Positions 51,468 to 59,531 of a stretch of 64,000 bases of DNA are shown piece after piece (the first letter of the stretch is position 1; each line of letters opens with the position of its first letter). Under the pieces are notes generated by a model, which was not told the origin of the DNA, ran no database searches, and was given only the letters and a program-made list of their open reading frames with translations. The position numbers and the translations under genes are program-made. Origin of the DNA: Phycisphaeraceae bacterium (GTDB taxonomy: Bacteria > Planctomycetota > Phycisphaerae > Phycisphaerales > Zrk34); the NCBI GenBank assembly GCA_028282805.1, contig JANQHD010000027.1, forward strand, positions 62,001-126,000, read 5' to 3'.

Positions 51468-52549
51468 TAAAGTAAATCGCGGAGGGTTTTGAGCAAAGCC
51501 GTGTTCTCCTCGGGCGTGCCGATGGTGATCCGCAGCTTGTCGCGCAGGCGGTCGGCGTCGAAGTAGCGCACGAGGATGTTGCGTGCCTTGAGCGATTCGT
51601 ACACGGCCCCCGCGCCCCCGCCGAAGCTATCGGGCACGGTGGCCAGTACGAAGTTCGACTGGCTGGGCGCCACCGACAGGCCGAGCGTGATCAACTCGGC
51701 GGTCACACGCTTACGCTCATCGCGCACGGCGGCCCAGGTGCGCGAGGCCTTCGACTGGCCCTCGAGCGCCGCGGTCGCCAGCGCCTGGCTGATCGCGTCG
51801 GTGTTGTAGCTGTCCTTGGTCTTCGTCTGCATGGGCTCGACCAAACCCGCCGAGGCGATGCCGTAGCCGAACCGCAGGCCGGCCAGCGAGTAGCCCTTGC
51901 TCATCGTGCGCAGCAGCAGCACGTTGTCGAACCGGTCGGCAAGCGGCACGGTGTCGTGTGCGAACGCCGGGTCGACGAAGTCGATGTAAGCCTCATCGAC
52001 CACCAACACGCCGTTGAACGCTTGTGCCACCGCTGCCAGTTCATCGGTGTTCATTAATCGGCCCGACGGCGCGTGCGGGTTGACGATGAACGCCAGCTGC
52101 GCCCCCGCGTCGTTCCATGTTTGTGCGAGCGCTTCCGGGGCCGGGGGCGCCCATTCATCATCGAGTAACACCTCGAGCGTTGGCGTGTCGTGAATCGCCG
52201 CGAGCACGGGGTACAGCGAGTAGCTCGGCTCGACGGTGCCGACGGGGCGGCCGGGCTCGACGAACGTGGTGATGACCAGCCGCAGCAGCTCGTCGCCGCC
52301 GTTGGTGGCGATGATCTGCTGCGGGCTTACGCCGTGCAGCTCGGCGGCGGCTTCTCGGAACGGCCGCGCGGTGGGGTTGGGGTAGCGGCGCAGCTTGTCG
52401 CCGTCGATGGTGCGCAGCGTTTCCATGACCACCCGGCTGGGCGGGTAGGGGTTCTCGTTGGTGTTGAGCTTGACCACGTCGACGCCGTCGGGCTGTTCGC
52501 CTGGCGTGTACCCGGTCATGCGCGCGATGTTGTGGCGTTCGTAGGGCAT
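51467..52549 (-). CDS. hisC: histidinol-phosphate aminotransferase
   Basis: A 360-residue class II PLP aminotransferase, seventh step of histidine synthesis. VVKLNTNENPYPPS, LRRYPNPTARPFREAAAELH, IIATNGGDELLRLVITTFVE, GVLVVDEAYIDFVD, and the PLP-lysine segment LLRTMSKGYSLAGLRFGYGI are present. ATG 52549 is used; the extension to 52573 comes from the repeat. Its stop codon is formed by the edge of the GxxExxY unit, so the protein ends right at the insertion. Confidence 0.95.
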   Translation of the reverse strand: MPYERHNIARMTGYTPGEQPDGVDVVKLNTNENPYPPSRVVMETLRTIDGDKLRRYPNPTARPFREAAAELHGVSPQQIIATNGGDELLRLVITTFVEPGRPVGTVEPSYSLYPVLAAIHDTPTLEVLLDDEWAPPAPEALAQTWNDAGAQLAFIVNPHAPSGRLMNTDELAAVAQAFNGVLVVDEAYIDFVDPAFAHDTVPLADRFDNVLLLRTMSKGYSLAGLRFGYGIASAGLVEPMQTKTKDSYNTDAISQALATAALEGQSKASRTWAAVRDERKRVTAELITLGLSVAPSQSNFVLATVPDSFGGGAGAVYESLKARNILVRYFDADRLRDKLRITIGTPEENTALLKTLRDLL

Positions 52550-52560
52550 TTTCTTTTTGA

Positions 52561-52642
52561 ACCACAGAGACACAGAGGCACAGAGGTTTTTCTTGTCCCT
52601 GAATTACGATATCCGACTCTGTGTCTCTGTGCCTCTGTGGTT
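52561..52642. repeat. inverted tandem-octamer element without gene
   Basis: The left arm (52561-52586) has CACAGAGA, CACAGAGG, CACAGAGG. The right arm (52617-52642), read in reverse complement, has CACAGAGG, CACAGAGA, CACAGAG. The spacer is 30 bases with no ORF. The hisD stop codon TAA (52643-52641) overlaps its edge. It is an empty version of the GxxExxY unit at 51037-51467, with the middle and first units exchanged in one arm. Confidence 0.9.
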
Positions 52643-53951
52643 AATCTTTCCGGCGAGCCAGTACCGAGGCGGCGTGGGCGTCGAGGCCTTCGGCTTCGGC
52701 GAGCGCGGCGATGTGCTCGATCGCCTCGGCGGGCATCCGCTTGGCGTAGCCCTCGACGCTCGAGCGTTTGAGGAACGTGTACGCGCTGACGCCGCTGGTG
52801 AAGCGGGCGGTCGTGCCGGTGGGCAGGCAGTGGCTCGGCCCGGCGTAGTAGTCGCCGCTGGCCACGGGCGACTGGTTGCCCAGAAAGAACGCGCCGCCGT
52901 GGCGGAGCTGCGCCAGCGTCGCCTGCGGGTCGGCGGTGGCGACGGTCACGTGCTCGGCGGCGAGCGTGTCGGCGATGGCGAGCGCCTGAGCGGTGGTTTC
53001 GCACAGCACGGCGGCCGACCAGTCGCGCAGCGCCGGCTCGATCGCGTCGCGCCGCTTGCGTTGCGGCAGTTGCTGTTCGATCTGCTGGTTGATCGCGTCG
53101 ATCACGCTGCGCTCGGTCGACACGAGGAAGCAGCAGCCCGGGTCGTGCTCGGCCTGGGCGAGCAGGTCGGAAGCGATCATGGCTGGGTCGGCGGTCTCGT
53201 CGGCGATGACGACGACCTCGGAAGGGCCGTAGAACCCGTCGATGCCGACGACGCCGAACAGCTGGCGCTTGGCTTGTTGCACGAAGGCGTTGCCTGGGCC
53301 GGCGATGAAGTCGACGGGGTTGATGGTCTCGGTGCCGAACGCCAGCGCCGCCATGGCCTGCGCGCCGCCGATGCGGTACACCTCGCTGATGCCGAGCATC
53401 GAGCACGCGCCGAGCACGAGCGGCGAAACGTCCGCGCCACCGCCGGTCGGCGGGGGGCACACCACGGCCAAGTCCTCCACGCCCGCGACCTGTGCCGGCA
53501 CCGCGGTCATCACCAGCGTCGACGGGTACGCCGCCTTGCCGCCCGGTATCGCCAGCCCCGCCCGGTCGACGGGCGTGAAGCGCATACCCAGCGTCGCACC
53601 GTCGATCTCGATCGGCTCGGGGTTACTCGGCATGACGTGTTGCTGATACGCGCGCACGTTCTCGATCGCCCGCTTCAGCGCCGCGCTGACCTCCGGGTCG
53701 AGCGCTTCCTCGGCGACCGAAAGCTCGTCCGGCTCGACCGCGATCCGCTCGGCGGAAAAGCCCGGGTCGGTCCACTTGCGCATGTACTTCGCCACGGCCT
53801 CGTCGCCGCCGGTCCGCACGTTCTCGATGATCTCGGCGACGGACTCGGCCAGCTCGCCCGACCCGGCGCTCTGGCTGCGCAGCCGGTCGACCAGTTCATC
53901 GAAGGCCGCCGCGTCGGTTTCGTTGCTGATTTGCAGTACGTTTAACGTCAT
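52641..53951 (-). CDS. hisD: histidinol dehydrogenase
   Basis: A 436-residue zinc enzyme for the last two oxidation steps of histidine synthesis. TPVDRAGLAIPGGKAAYPST, RIGGAQAMAALAFGTETI, FIAGPGNAFVQQAKRQLFG, VADETADPAMIASDLLAQAE-HDP with the zinc His, and SHCLPTGTTARFTSGVSAY are hallmarks. ATG 53951 is preferred to GTG 53957. It heads the hisD-hisC-hisB order on the minus strand. The C-terminus ends at the octamer element. Confidence 0.96.
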   Translation of the reverse strand: MTLNVLQISNETDAAAFDELVDRLRSQSAGSGELAESVAEIIENVRTGGDEAVAKYMRKWTDPGFSAERIAVEPDELSVAEEALDPEVSAALKRAIENVRAYQQHVMPSNPEPIEIDGATLGMRFTPVDRAGLAIPGGKAAYPSTLVMTAVPAQVAGVEDLAVVCPPPTGGGADVSPLVLGACSMLGISEVYRIGGAQAMAALAFGTETINPVDFIAGPGNAFVQQAKRQLFGVVGIDGFYGPSEVVVIADETADPAMIASDLLAQAEHDPGCCFLVSTERSVIDAINQQIEQQLPQRKRRDAIEPALRDWSAAVLCETTAQALAIADTLAAEHVTVATADPQATLAQLRHGGAFFLGNQSPVASGDYYAGPSHCLPTGTTARFTSGVSAYTFLKRSSVEGYAKRMPAEAIEHIAALAEAEGLDAHAASVLARRKD

Positions 53952-54204
53952 GGTCACGCTCCAGCGAACGGGCCATGGTACGCCGGTCGGTGGTGCGTCT
54001 CAATCGGTGTGGTTTTCTCATGGCGCCGGGTGGGCCGGGGGCGACGGCGGGGGGCGGCGGTGTTGATTTGAATCAACATCCCGCACGAGCGGCCACCGGG
54101 CCGCGGCGGTGCGTGCCACGCCGTAACCCGTTGCGGGCGATCGGCTTGGGGGTGAGTGGGGCGTCGGCGGTTCCGCCCGGCATACCATTTGGTAGCAGGT
54201 GGAG

Positions 54205-54567
54205 ATGATGCGTGCCGTTTTGACCATCCTGTCGATCCTTGCGCTGGCCGCGCTGCTGGTCGGTTGCCAGGGCACCTACGACCCGGCCGTGCTGCGGGGC
54301 GAGACGTTTACCATCAACTCGCCTTACGTCGTGCTCGACAGCCCCGAGCTGGTCAAGCACCGCACGACCGCTGTTGCCTCGGCCGAACAGCCGTGGTGGA
54401 TGACCCGCAACGACGCCCGCCTCAACGTCCGCCCCGGCTCCAACATCGCCGGCTTCAGCGAGAACACCGTCGTCACACGCGACCGCCAGTACAACACCGA
54501 TGAGTCGATCCACGATAGTTACCGCCGTGATTCCTGGGGCTACACCCGTCGGGTCTACGGACAGTAA
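54205..54567 (+). CDS. small lipoprotein
   Basis: A 120-residue protein with a lipoprotein signal (LAALLVGC). The mature part is polar (SPYVVLDSPELVKHR, FSENTVVTRDRQYNTDE, WGYTRRVYGQ) without a recognised domain. Two adjacent ATG (54205, 54208) follow AGGTGG; the second has the better spacing. Unknown function; probably an envelope protein. Confidence 0.7.
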   Translation: MMRAVLTILSILALAALLVGCQGTYDPAVLRGETFTINSPYVVLDSPELVKHRTTAVASAEQPWWMTRNDARLNVRPGSNIAGFSENTVVTRDRQYNTDESIHDSYRRDSWGYTRRVYGQ

Positions 54568-54733
54568 CGGCTCAAAATCCCCGCGCATAAGACCTTTGCC
54601 AGTCTTGGCTTGACGACCTGTCGGCCCCATGCCATACTAATCCTGTAGCCGGTATCAACGGTTCAGCGGGCGCGGGGGTCCGCGTGGGAAAACGAGCCGT
54701 CCACCTCGACCGGCAGCACGTGAGGATGAGCAC

Positions 54734-55072
54734 ATGGCGACTGTGACCAAGAAGGAGTTGATCGACCGCATTGCCGACGCGACGGGCGAAAAGCGGGTGG
54801 TCGTCAAGAAGATCGTGCAGGGCTTCCTCGACAACGTCATCGTTGAGTTGGGCAAGGGTAACCGCTTGGAGTTCCGTGACTTCGGCGTCTTCGAAGTCCG
54901 CCACCGCGCCGCCCGCACCGCCCAGAACCCCAAGACGCTCGAAAAGGTCTACGTCTCGCCCAAGCGCACCGTCAAGTTCAAGCCCGGTCACATGATGAAG
55001 GCCACCCTCGCCGACACCGACTCCGCCGCGCTCGACTTCGACAGCGCCGCCTCGCCCACGACCGACAGCTAA
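54734..55072 (+). CDS. hup: HU/IHF family DNA-binding protein
   Basis: A 112-residue nucleoid protein. TKKELIDRIADATGEKRVVV and NRLEFRDFGVFEVRHRAAR-TAQNPKT (the DNA-bending arm region) match HU. A 20-residue acidic tail (ADTDSAALDFDSAAS) extends the usual 90 residues. It bends DNA and compacts the chromosome. Confidence 0.95.
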   Translation: MATVTKKELIDRIADATGEKRVVVKKIVQGFLDNVIVELGKGNRLEFRDFGVFEVRHRAARTAQNPKTLEKVYVSPKRTVKFKPGHMMKATLADTDSAALDFDSAASPTTDS

Positions 55073-55083
55073 CCCGCGCGCCC

Positions 55084-56247
55084 ATGACCGACTGGCGCGA
55101 CCAGCTCGCCAAACAACTGCAACAACGCCAACACGACGGCCTGCTGCGCTCGCTGCGCGACGTCGATCGGCCCGGTCGCGTCGTCCGCCGCGACGGCCGC
55201 GACCTGATCAACTTCGCTTCCAACGACTACCTCGCGCTGGCCGGCTGCGAGCGCCTCGCCGCCGCCGTGGCTGAGTCGGCTCAGCGCTTCGGCGTCGGCA
55301 GCGGCGCCAGCGCCCTGATCGCCGGCCACGCCGCGCCCCACGCCGAGCTCGAGGCCCGCTTCGCCAAGTTCAAACACGCCGCCGCCGCGCTGCTCTGCCC
55401 CACCGGGTACACCGCCAACCTCGCCGCCGTCACCGCGCTGGTCCGGCCCGGCGACCTGGTGCTCATGGACAAGCTCAACCACGCCTCGCTCATCGACGCC
55501 GCCCGCCTCAGCGGCGCGACCGTGCGCGTGTTCCCGCACCTTGGTTACGCCAAGCTCCAGCGTTTGCTCGAAGCCGCGACCGCGCCACGCAAGCTGATCG
55601 TGACCGACGCCGTGTTCTCGATGGACGGCGACTGCGCCGACCTGCCGGCCCTGTGCGAGCTGCGCGACCGCTCCGGCGCGATGTTGCTCGTCGACGAGGC
55701 CCACGCCACCGGCGTGCTCGGCGCGACCGGCGCCGGCCTCGCCGAACACCAGGCCGTGGCCGGGCACGTCGACGTGACGGTGTCGACCGCCAGCAAGGCG
55801 CTCGGCTCGCTCGGCGGGCTGATCACCGCCGAGCAACTCGTGATCGACACGATCGTCAACCACGCGCGGGCCTACATCTACACCACCGCCGCGCCGCCCA
55901 CGCAGTGCGCCGCGATCGGCGCGGCGCTCGACGTGGTGCGCGACGAACCCCAACGCCGCGCCCGCCTCGCCGAGCTGGCCCAGCACCTGCGGGCCGAGCT
56001 GATCGCCGCGGGCTGGCAGGTCCCGCTCGCCAACGCACCCACGCCCATCGTGCCCGTGATCACCGGCGACGCCGGCCGCACGGTGCACCTGGCCGACCGC
56101 TTGGAACAGGCCGGCCTGCTGGTCGCCGCCGTGCGCCCGCCGACGGTCGCGGCCAACGCATCCCGCCTCCGCCTCTCGCTCCGCAGCGACCACACCGACG
56201 CCGACCTGACCCGCCTGCTCGACGCGCTGGGCAAGCCCGCGGCGTAG
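55084..56247 (+). CDS. bioF: 8-amino-7-oxononanoate synthase
   Basis: A 387-residue PLP enzyme of the alpha-oxoamine synthase family joining pimeloyl-CoA (or ACP) and alanine in biotin synthesis. LINFASNDYLALAGCERL, GVGSGASALIAGHAAPHAEL, LMDKLNHASLIDAARLSGA, and the PLP motif VSTASKALGSLGGLIT are present. It starts 11 bases after the HU gene and precedes xseB by 17 bases. The other bio genes are not in the window. Confidence 0.93.
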   Translation: MTDWRDQLAKQLQQRQHDGLLRSLRDVDRPGRVVRRDGRDLINFASNDYLALAGCERLAAAVAESAQRFGVGSGASALIAGHAAPHAELEARFAKFKHAAAALLCPTGYTANLAAVTALVRPGDLVLMDKLNHASLIDAARLSGATVRVFPHLGYAKLQRLLEAATAPRKLIVTDAVFSMDGDCADLPALCELRDRSGAMLLVDEAHATGVLGATGAGLAEHQAVAGHVDVTVSTASKALGSLGGLITAEQLVIDTIVNHARAYIYTTAAPPTQCAAIGAALDVVRDEPQRRARLAELAQHLRAELIAAGWQVPLANAPTPIVPVITGDAGRTVHLADRLEQAGLLVAAVRPPTVAANASRLRLSLRSDHTDADLTRLLDALGKPAA

Positions 56248-56264
56248 TCTGCTAAACTACGCCC

Positions 56265-56504
56265 ATGGCCAAGAAGACCACATCCAAAAAAACGCCCGAC
56301 CTCGCGAAGCTGACCTACGAGCAGGCGATCGAACGGCTCGAGGCGATCATCGAGGGCGTCGAGTCGGGCGAGATCGGGCTCGAAAAATCACTCGAACAGG
56401 CCGAGGCCGGCATGAAGCTCATCAAGCACTGTCGCGGCATCCTCGATCGTGCCGAAAAGAAAATCACGGAACTGACCGTGACCGACGACGGCGAACTCGA
56501 GTGA
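56265..56504 (+). CDS. xseB: exodeoxyribonuclease VII small subunit
   Basis: A 79-residue protein matching XseB: LTYEQAIERLEAIIEGVESG-EIGLEKSLEQAE and IKHCRGILDRAEKKI. It is the accessory subunit of exonuclease VII; the large subunit gene xseA is not adjacent, which is unusual. A lysine-rich start precedes the helical core. Confidence 0.92.
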   Translation: MAKKTTSKKTPDLAKLTYEQAIERLEAIIEGVESGEIGLEKSLEQAEAGMKLIKHCRGILDRAEKKITELTVTDDGELE

Positions 56505-56521
56505 AATCGGGTAGCCGATCA

Positions 56522-56653
56522 GTCAACTGGTCAACTGGTCAACTGGTCAACTGGTCAACTGGTCAACTGGTCAATCGGTCAAGCAGTTGTATGCTCCACT
56601 GATTGACTGATTGACTGATTGACTGATTGACTGATTGACCGCTCGACCGATTA
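56522..56653. repeat. inverted tandem-octamer element between xseB and prepilin peptidase
   Basis: Six exact GTCAACTG units (56522-56569) plus two variants face five exact ACTGATTG units (56598-56637) plus two variants across a short spacer. The left strand CTGGTCAA against the right TTGACTGA pairs in seven of eight positions when G-T wobble is allowed. The end lies 31 bases before the TTG start of the peptidase. Confidence 0.9.
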
Positions 56654-56684
56654 GCCTTCCAGCAGCGACGGAGCGCACCCGCAC

Positions 56685-57953
56685 TTGATCCCGCTCGATT
56701 ACATCCTGCTCGTCTTCACCACGCTGCTCGGCGCTTGCGTCGGGTCGTTTCTCAACGTGGTGATCTACCGCCTGCCCGCCGGCCAGAGCATCGTCAGCCC
56801 GCCGTCGCACTGCCCCAAGTGCAGCTACAAACTCAAGTGGTTCGACAACATCCCGATCCTCTCGTGGCTGTTGCTGCGGGCGCGCTGCCGCAAGTGCGGC
56901 ACGCCGATCAGCTTCCAGTACCCGCTGGTCGAACTGCTGACCGCGATCATGTTCGGCGGGTGCTACGCGATCTTCTACCTGACCGACATGCGCCCCACGC
57001 TCGGCGGCCCCGGCGTCCAACACACCTGGCCGATCTACGCGGCCTACCTGTTCCTGCTGGCCGGCGTGTTCGCGGCCGTGGCGATCGACGCCAAGCACTT
57101 CATCATCCCCCTCGAGGTCATGTGGCTGGTCGCCGCCATCGCGGTCGTCGTCTTCCCGCTGACCACGCTGCTGCTGCCCGGCTCGGTCGTCCAGGTGGCG
57201 CTGCCGGTCGGCGATGCGCCGATCGACAACCGCCTGCAACAGGTCACGCCCGAAATCTACCAGCACAGCGCCGAGGTCCGGCTGGCGGTGCGTGACTTAT
57301 CGCGCGCCTCGGTCACCATCAGCGCCCAACCGCTGGCACCCGGCCCGTGGGTCCCCGCGGTGATCCTCGCGGCGTTGGGCCTGGTCATCTCCTGCGTCGG
57401 GCTCAAGACCGGCCTGCTGCCGCGCAGCTTCGATGAAGAACCCACCGACCCACCGCCCGACGACGACCCCGAGGCCTTCCTCGCCCACCCGCACCCGCGG
57501 CGGGAGGTGTGCAAGGAGGTCCTGTTCCTCGCCCCGGCGGTGGTCCTGGGGCTGGTCGGTTACTTCGTGTTCGGCGGGATCGCCGTCGATGCGCCCCAAC
57601 CCTTGCAGGCCCTGGCCGGCGCACTGGGCGGCTACCTGGCCGGCGGGGCGGTGGTGTGGGTCACGCGGATCGCCGGCACGCTGGGCTTCGGCAAGGAAGC
57701 GATGGGGCTGGGCGACGTGCACCTGATGGCGGCGATCGGCGCCGTGGCCGGTTGGCCGGTCGCGGTGCTGGCGTTCTTCGGCGCGCCGTTTTCGGGTTTG
57801 GCCTACGCGCTGGTCGCGTTCGGCGTCGGCAAGCTCGTCAAGCGCGAGGTGCGGATGATCCCCTACGGCCCGCATTTGGCGCTGGCGGCGGCGGTGGTGA
57901 TCGTCTGGCGCGAGCCGTTGATCGAGCACTTCGCGGTGCTGCTCGGCCTGTGA
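56685..57953 (+). CDS. prepilin peptidase (A24 family)
   Basis: A 422-residue membrane aspartic protease and N-methyltransferase that processes type IV pilins or type II secretion pseudopilins. GACVGSFLNVVIYRLPAG begins it. CPKC (43-46) and CRKC (68-71) form the zinc site. The aspartates are D135 in AIDAKHF and D344 in GLGDVHLM. Compared with PilD, it has a roughly 120-residue insertion between the catalytic aspartates (about 165-270). The start is TTG 56685; no in-frame ATG lies upstream. Confidence 0.92.
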   Translation: MIPLDYILLVFTTLLGACVGSFLNVVIYRLPAGQSIVSPPSHCPKCSYKLKWFDNIPILSWLLLRARCRKCGTPISFQYPLVELLTAIMFGGCYAIFYLTDMRPTLGGPGVQHTWPIYAAYLFLLAGVFAAVAIDAKHFIIPLEVMWLVAAIAVVVFPLTTLLLPGSVVQVALPVGDAPIDNRLQQVTPEIYQHSAEVRLAVRDLSRASVTISAQPLAPGPWVPAVILAALGLVISCVGLKTGLLPRSFDEEPTDPPPDDDPEAFLAHPHPRREVCKEVLFLAPAVVLGLVGYFVFGGIAVDAPQPLQALAGALGGYLAGGAVVWVTRIAGTLGFGKEAMGLGDVHLMAAIGAVAGWPVAVLAFFGAPFSGLAYALVAFGVGKLVKREVRMIPYGPHLALAAAVVIVWREPLIEHFAVLLGL

Positions 57954-58103
57954 GCCGGCACGATTTGCGCGAGAAAAACTTCTTTTTCCGCAGGCGTTTG
58001 CGCTTTACGGTGACCGCCGGCTCGTGATACATTTCACATGGATTACCAACACGGATAACGGACGATCCGACGGCACATCGCAAGACAGAAAGGATTGAGC
58101 AAC

Positions 58104-58733
58104 ATGATCAGTGGGTGGACGGTTCAACGGATCGGCGCCGCGGCGCTGCTGGCGATGATCGCGGCGATGGCGACCGGTTGCAACGACACGATCAAGGCCG
58201 AGAACGACGCGCTGCGTGCGGAGAACGAAGAGCTCCGCATGACGCTCAACGCCAAGGACATGGAGCTGGCCGAGAAGGACCAGCGCATCGCGGACCTGGA
58301 AACCACGCCCATGGGTGGCGGGACCGCCACGGGCACCGGCTTCGAAGGCATCGAGGGCGTGTCGGTCGTTTCCGGCGGCGGCGGCGCGGAAGTCACCGTG
58401 CGCGTGCCCGGCGACGTGCTGTTCGCCTCCGGCAAGGTCGACCTGCGCAGCGGCGCCAAGCAGTCGCTGGGCCAGATCGCCTCGGTGCTCAAGAGCCAGT
58501 ACGCCGGGCGCACCATCCGCATCGAGGGCTACACCGACACCGACCCGATCAAGAAGAGCAAGTGGAAGGACAACCTCGAGCTGTCGAGCATGCGCGCGAT
58601 GGCGGTGATGCGTTACCTTTCCAGCCAGGGCGTGTCGTCGAAGAGCATGTACGCCGCGGGCATGCACACCCGCAACCAGCAGTCCAGCAAGGCCCAGAGC
58701 CGCCGCGTCGAGATCGTGGTGGTGATGGAGTAA
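58104..58733 (+). CDS. OmpA-family lipoprotein
   Basis: A 209-residue protein with a lipobox (MATGC, Cys26), a coiled-coil segment at about 33-68 (IKAENDALRAENEELRMTLN, ELAEKDQRIADLET), a Gly-rich linker, and a C-terminal OmpA-like peptidoglycan-binding domain (VPGDVLFASGKVDLRSGAK, TIRIEGYTDTDPIKKSKWKD, LELSSMRAMAVMRYLSSQ). It probably ties the outer membrane to the cell wall. ATG 58104 has AAAGGA upstream; the TTG at 58095 precedes it. Confidence 0.9.
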   Translation: MISGWTVQRIGAAALLAMIAAMATGCNDTIKAENDALRAENEELRMTLNAKDMELAEKDQRIADLETTPMGGGTATGTGFEGIEGVSVVSGGGGAEVTVRVPGDVLFASGKVDLRSGAKQSLGQIASVLKSQYAGRTIRIEGYTDTDPIKKSKWKDNLELSSMRAMAVMRYLSSQGVSSKSMYAAGMHTRNQQSSKAQSRRVEIVVVME

Positions 58734-58767
58734 CGCCGTGGCGATGCCATGAGTGACGAGCGATGAG

Positions 58768-58800
58768 AACCCCGCCGCACGAGGCGGGGTTTTTCTTTTT
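58768..58800 (+). terminator. Rho-independent terminator after the OmpA-like gene
   Basis: AACCCCGCC (58768-58776) pairs with GGCGGGGTT (58783-58791), followed by TTTTC and more T. It lies 35 bases after the stop. Confidence 0.9.
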
Positions 58801-58801
58801 G

Positions 58802-58881
58802 GCCACCGAGCCATCAAGCCATCCAGAAGATGCGGGCGCTACATTTTTCTGGGCGGCTTGATGGCTCGATGGCTCGGTGGC
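58802..58881. repeat. inverted tandem-octamer element upstream of hisH
   Basis: The left arm, 19 bases from 58802, and the reverse complement of the 27-base right arm (58855-58881) are identical except that the right one has one extra octamer ATCGAGCC. The unit matches that of the element at 46074-46177. It ends 26 bases before the hisH start. Confidence 0.9.
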
Positions 58882-58906
58882 TTCCGCTCGCTATACTGCG
58901 ATCGCC

Positions 58907-59518
58907 ATGATTGCGATCGTTGACTATCGGATGGGTAACCTGCGGAGCGTGCAGAAGGCGTTGGAGGCCGTCGGCACCGAGGCGCACGTGATCTCGACAC
59001 CCGACGAGGTGGGCGCGGCCGAGAAGCTGATCCTGCCGGGCGTCGGCGCGTTCGGCGACGCGATGGCGCACCTGCACGAACAGCAACTCGTCGAACCGAT
59101 TCGGCGTTACGCGGCGTCGGGCAAGCCGTTTCTGGGCATCTGCCTGGGTTTGCAGCTGCTTTTTGAGAGCTCCAGCGAGGCCGGCGACCACGCGGGGCTG
59201 GGCGTTTTGCCCGGGCGTGTGGTGCATTTCGAGCCGGACGACCCGACGATCAAGGTGCCGCACATGGGTTGGAACGCCCTGAACTTCCGGCAATCGGGCA
59301 ACCCGCTGCACGCGGGACTCGACGACGGGTGTTACTGCTACTTCGTGCACGCCTATTACGCCGAGCCGGCCGACGCGTCGGTGGTGGCCTCGTCGGCCGA
59401 GTACGACGGGCCGTTCTGCGCTTCGGTGTGGCGCGACAACGTCTGGGCCACGCAGTTCCACCCCGAGAAGTCGCAGCGTGTGGGCTTGCGCATACTCAAG
59501 AACTTCGCCGCGCTGTGA
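58907..59518 (+). CDS. hisH: imidazole glycerol phosphate synthase glutamine amidotransferase subunit
   Basis: A 203-residue class I glutamine amidotransferase that supplies ammonia to HisF. IAIVDYRMGNLRSVQKALEA starts it, FLGICLGLQLLFESS holds the nucleophile Cys79, and WATQFHPEKSQ the His185/Glu187 pair. ATG 58907 is used; the frame upstream runs into the repeat. It is separated from the hisDCB operon and its partner hisF is not in the window. Confidence 0.95.
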   Translation: MIAIVDYRMGNLRSVQKALEAVGTEAHVISTPDEVGAAEKLILPGVGAFGDAMAHLHEQQLVEPIRRYAASGKPFLGICLGLQLLFESSSEAGDHAGLGVLPGRVVHFEPDDPTIKVPHMGWNALNFRQSGNPLHAGLDDGCYCYFVHAYYAEPADASVVASSAEYDGPFCASVWRDNVWATQFHPEKSQRVGLRILKNFAAL

Positions 59519-59531
59519 TGGAAGTTCGCCC

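Noticed and set aside
56522..56653. CRISPR array
   Set aside because: The repeats are 8 bp with no spacers between them and appear inverted in the second half; no cas genes are nearby.
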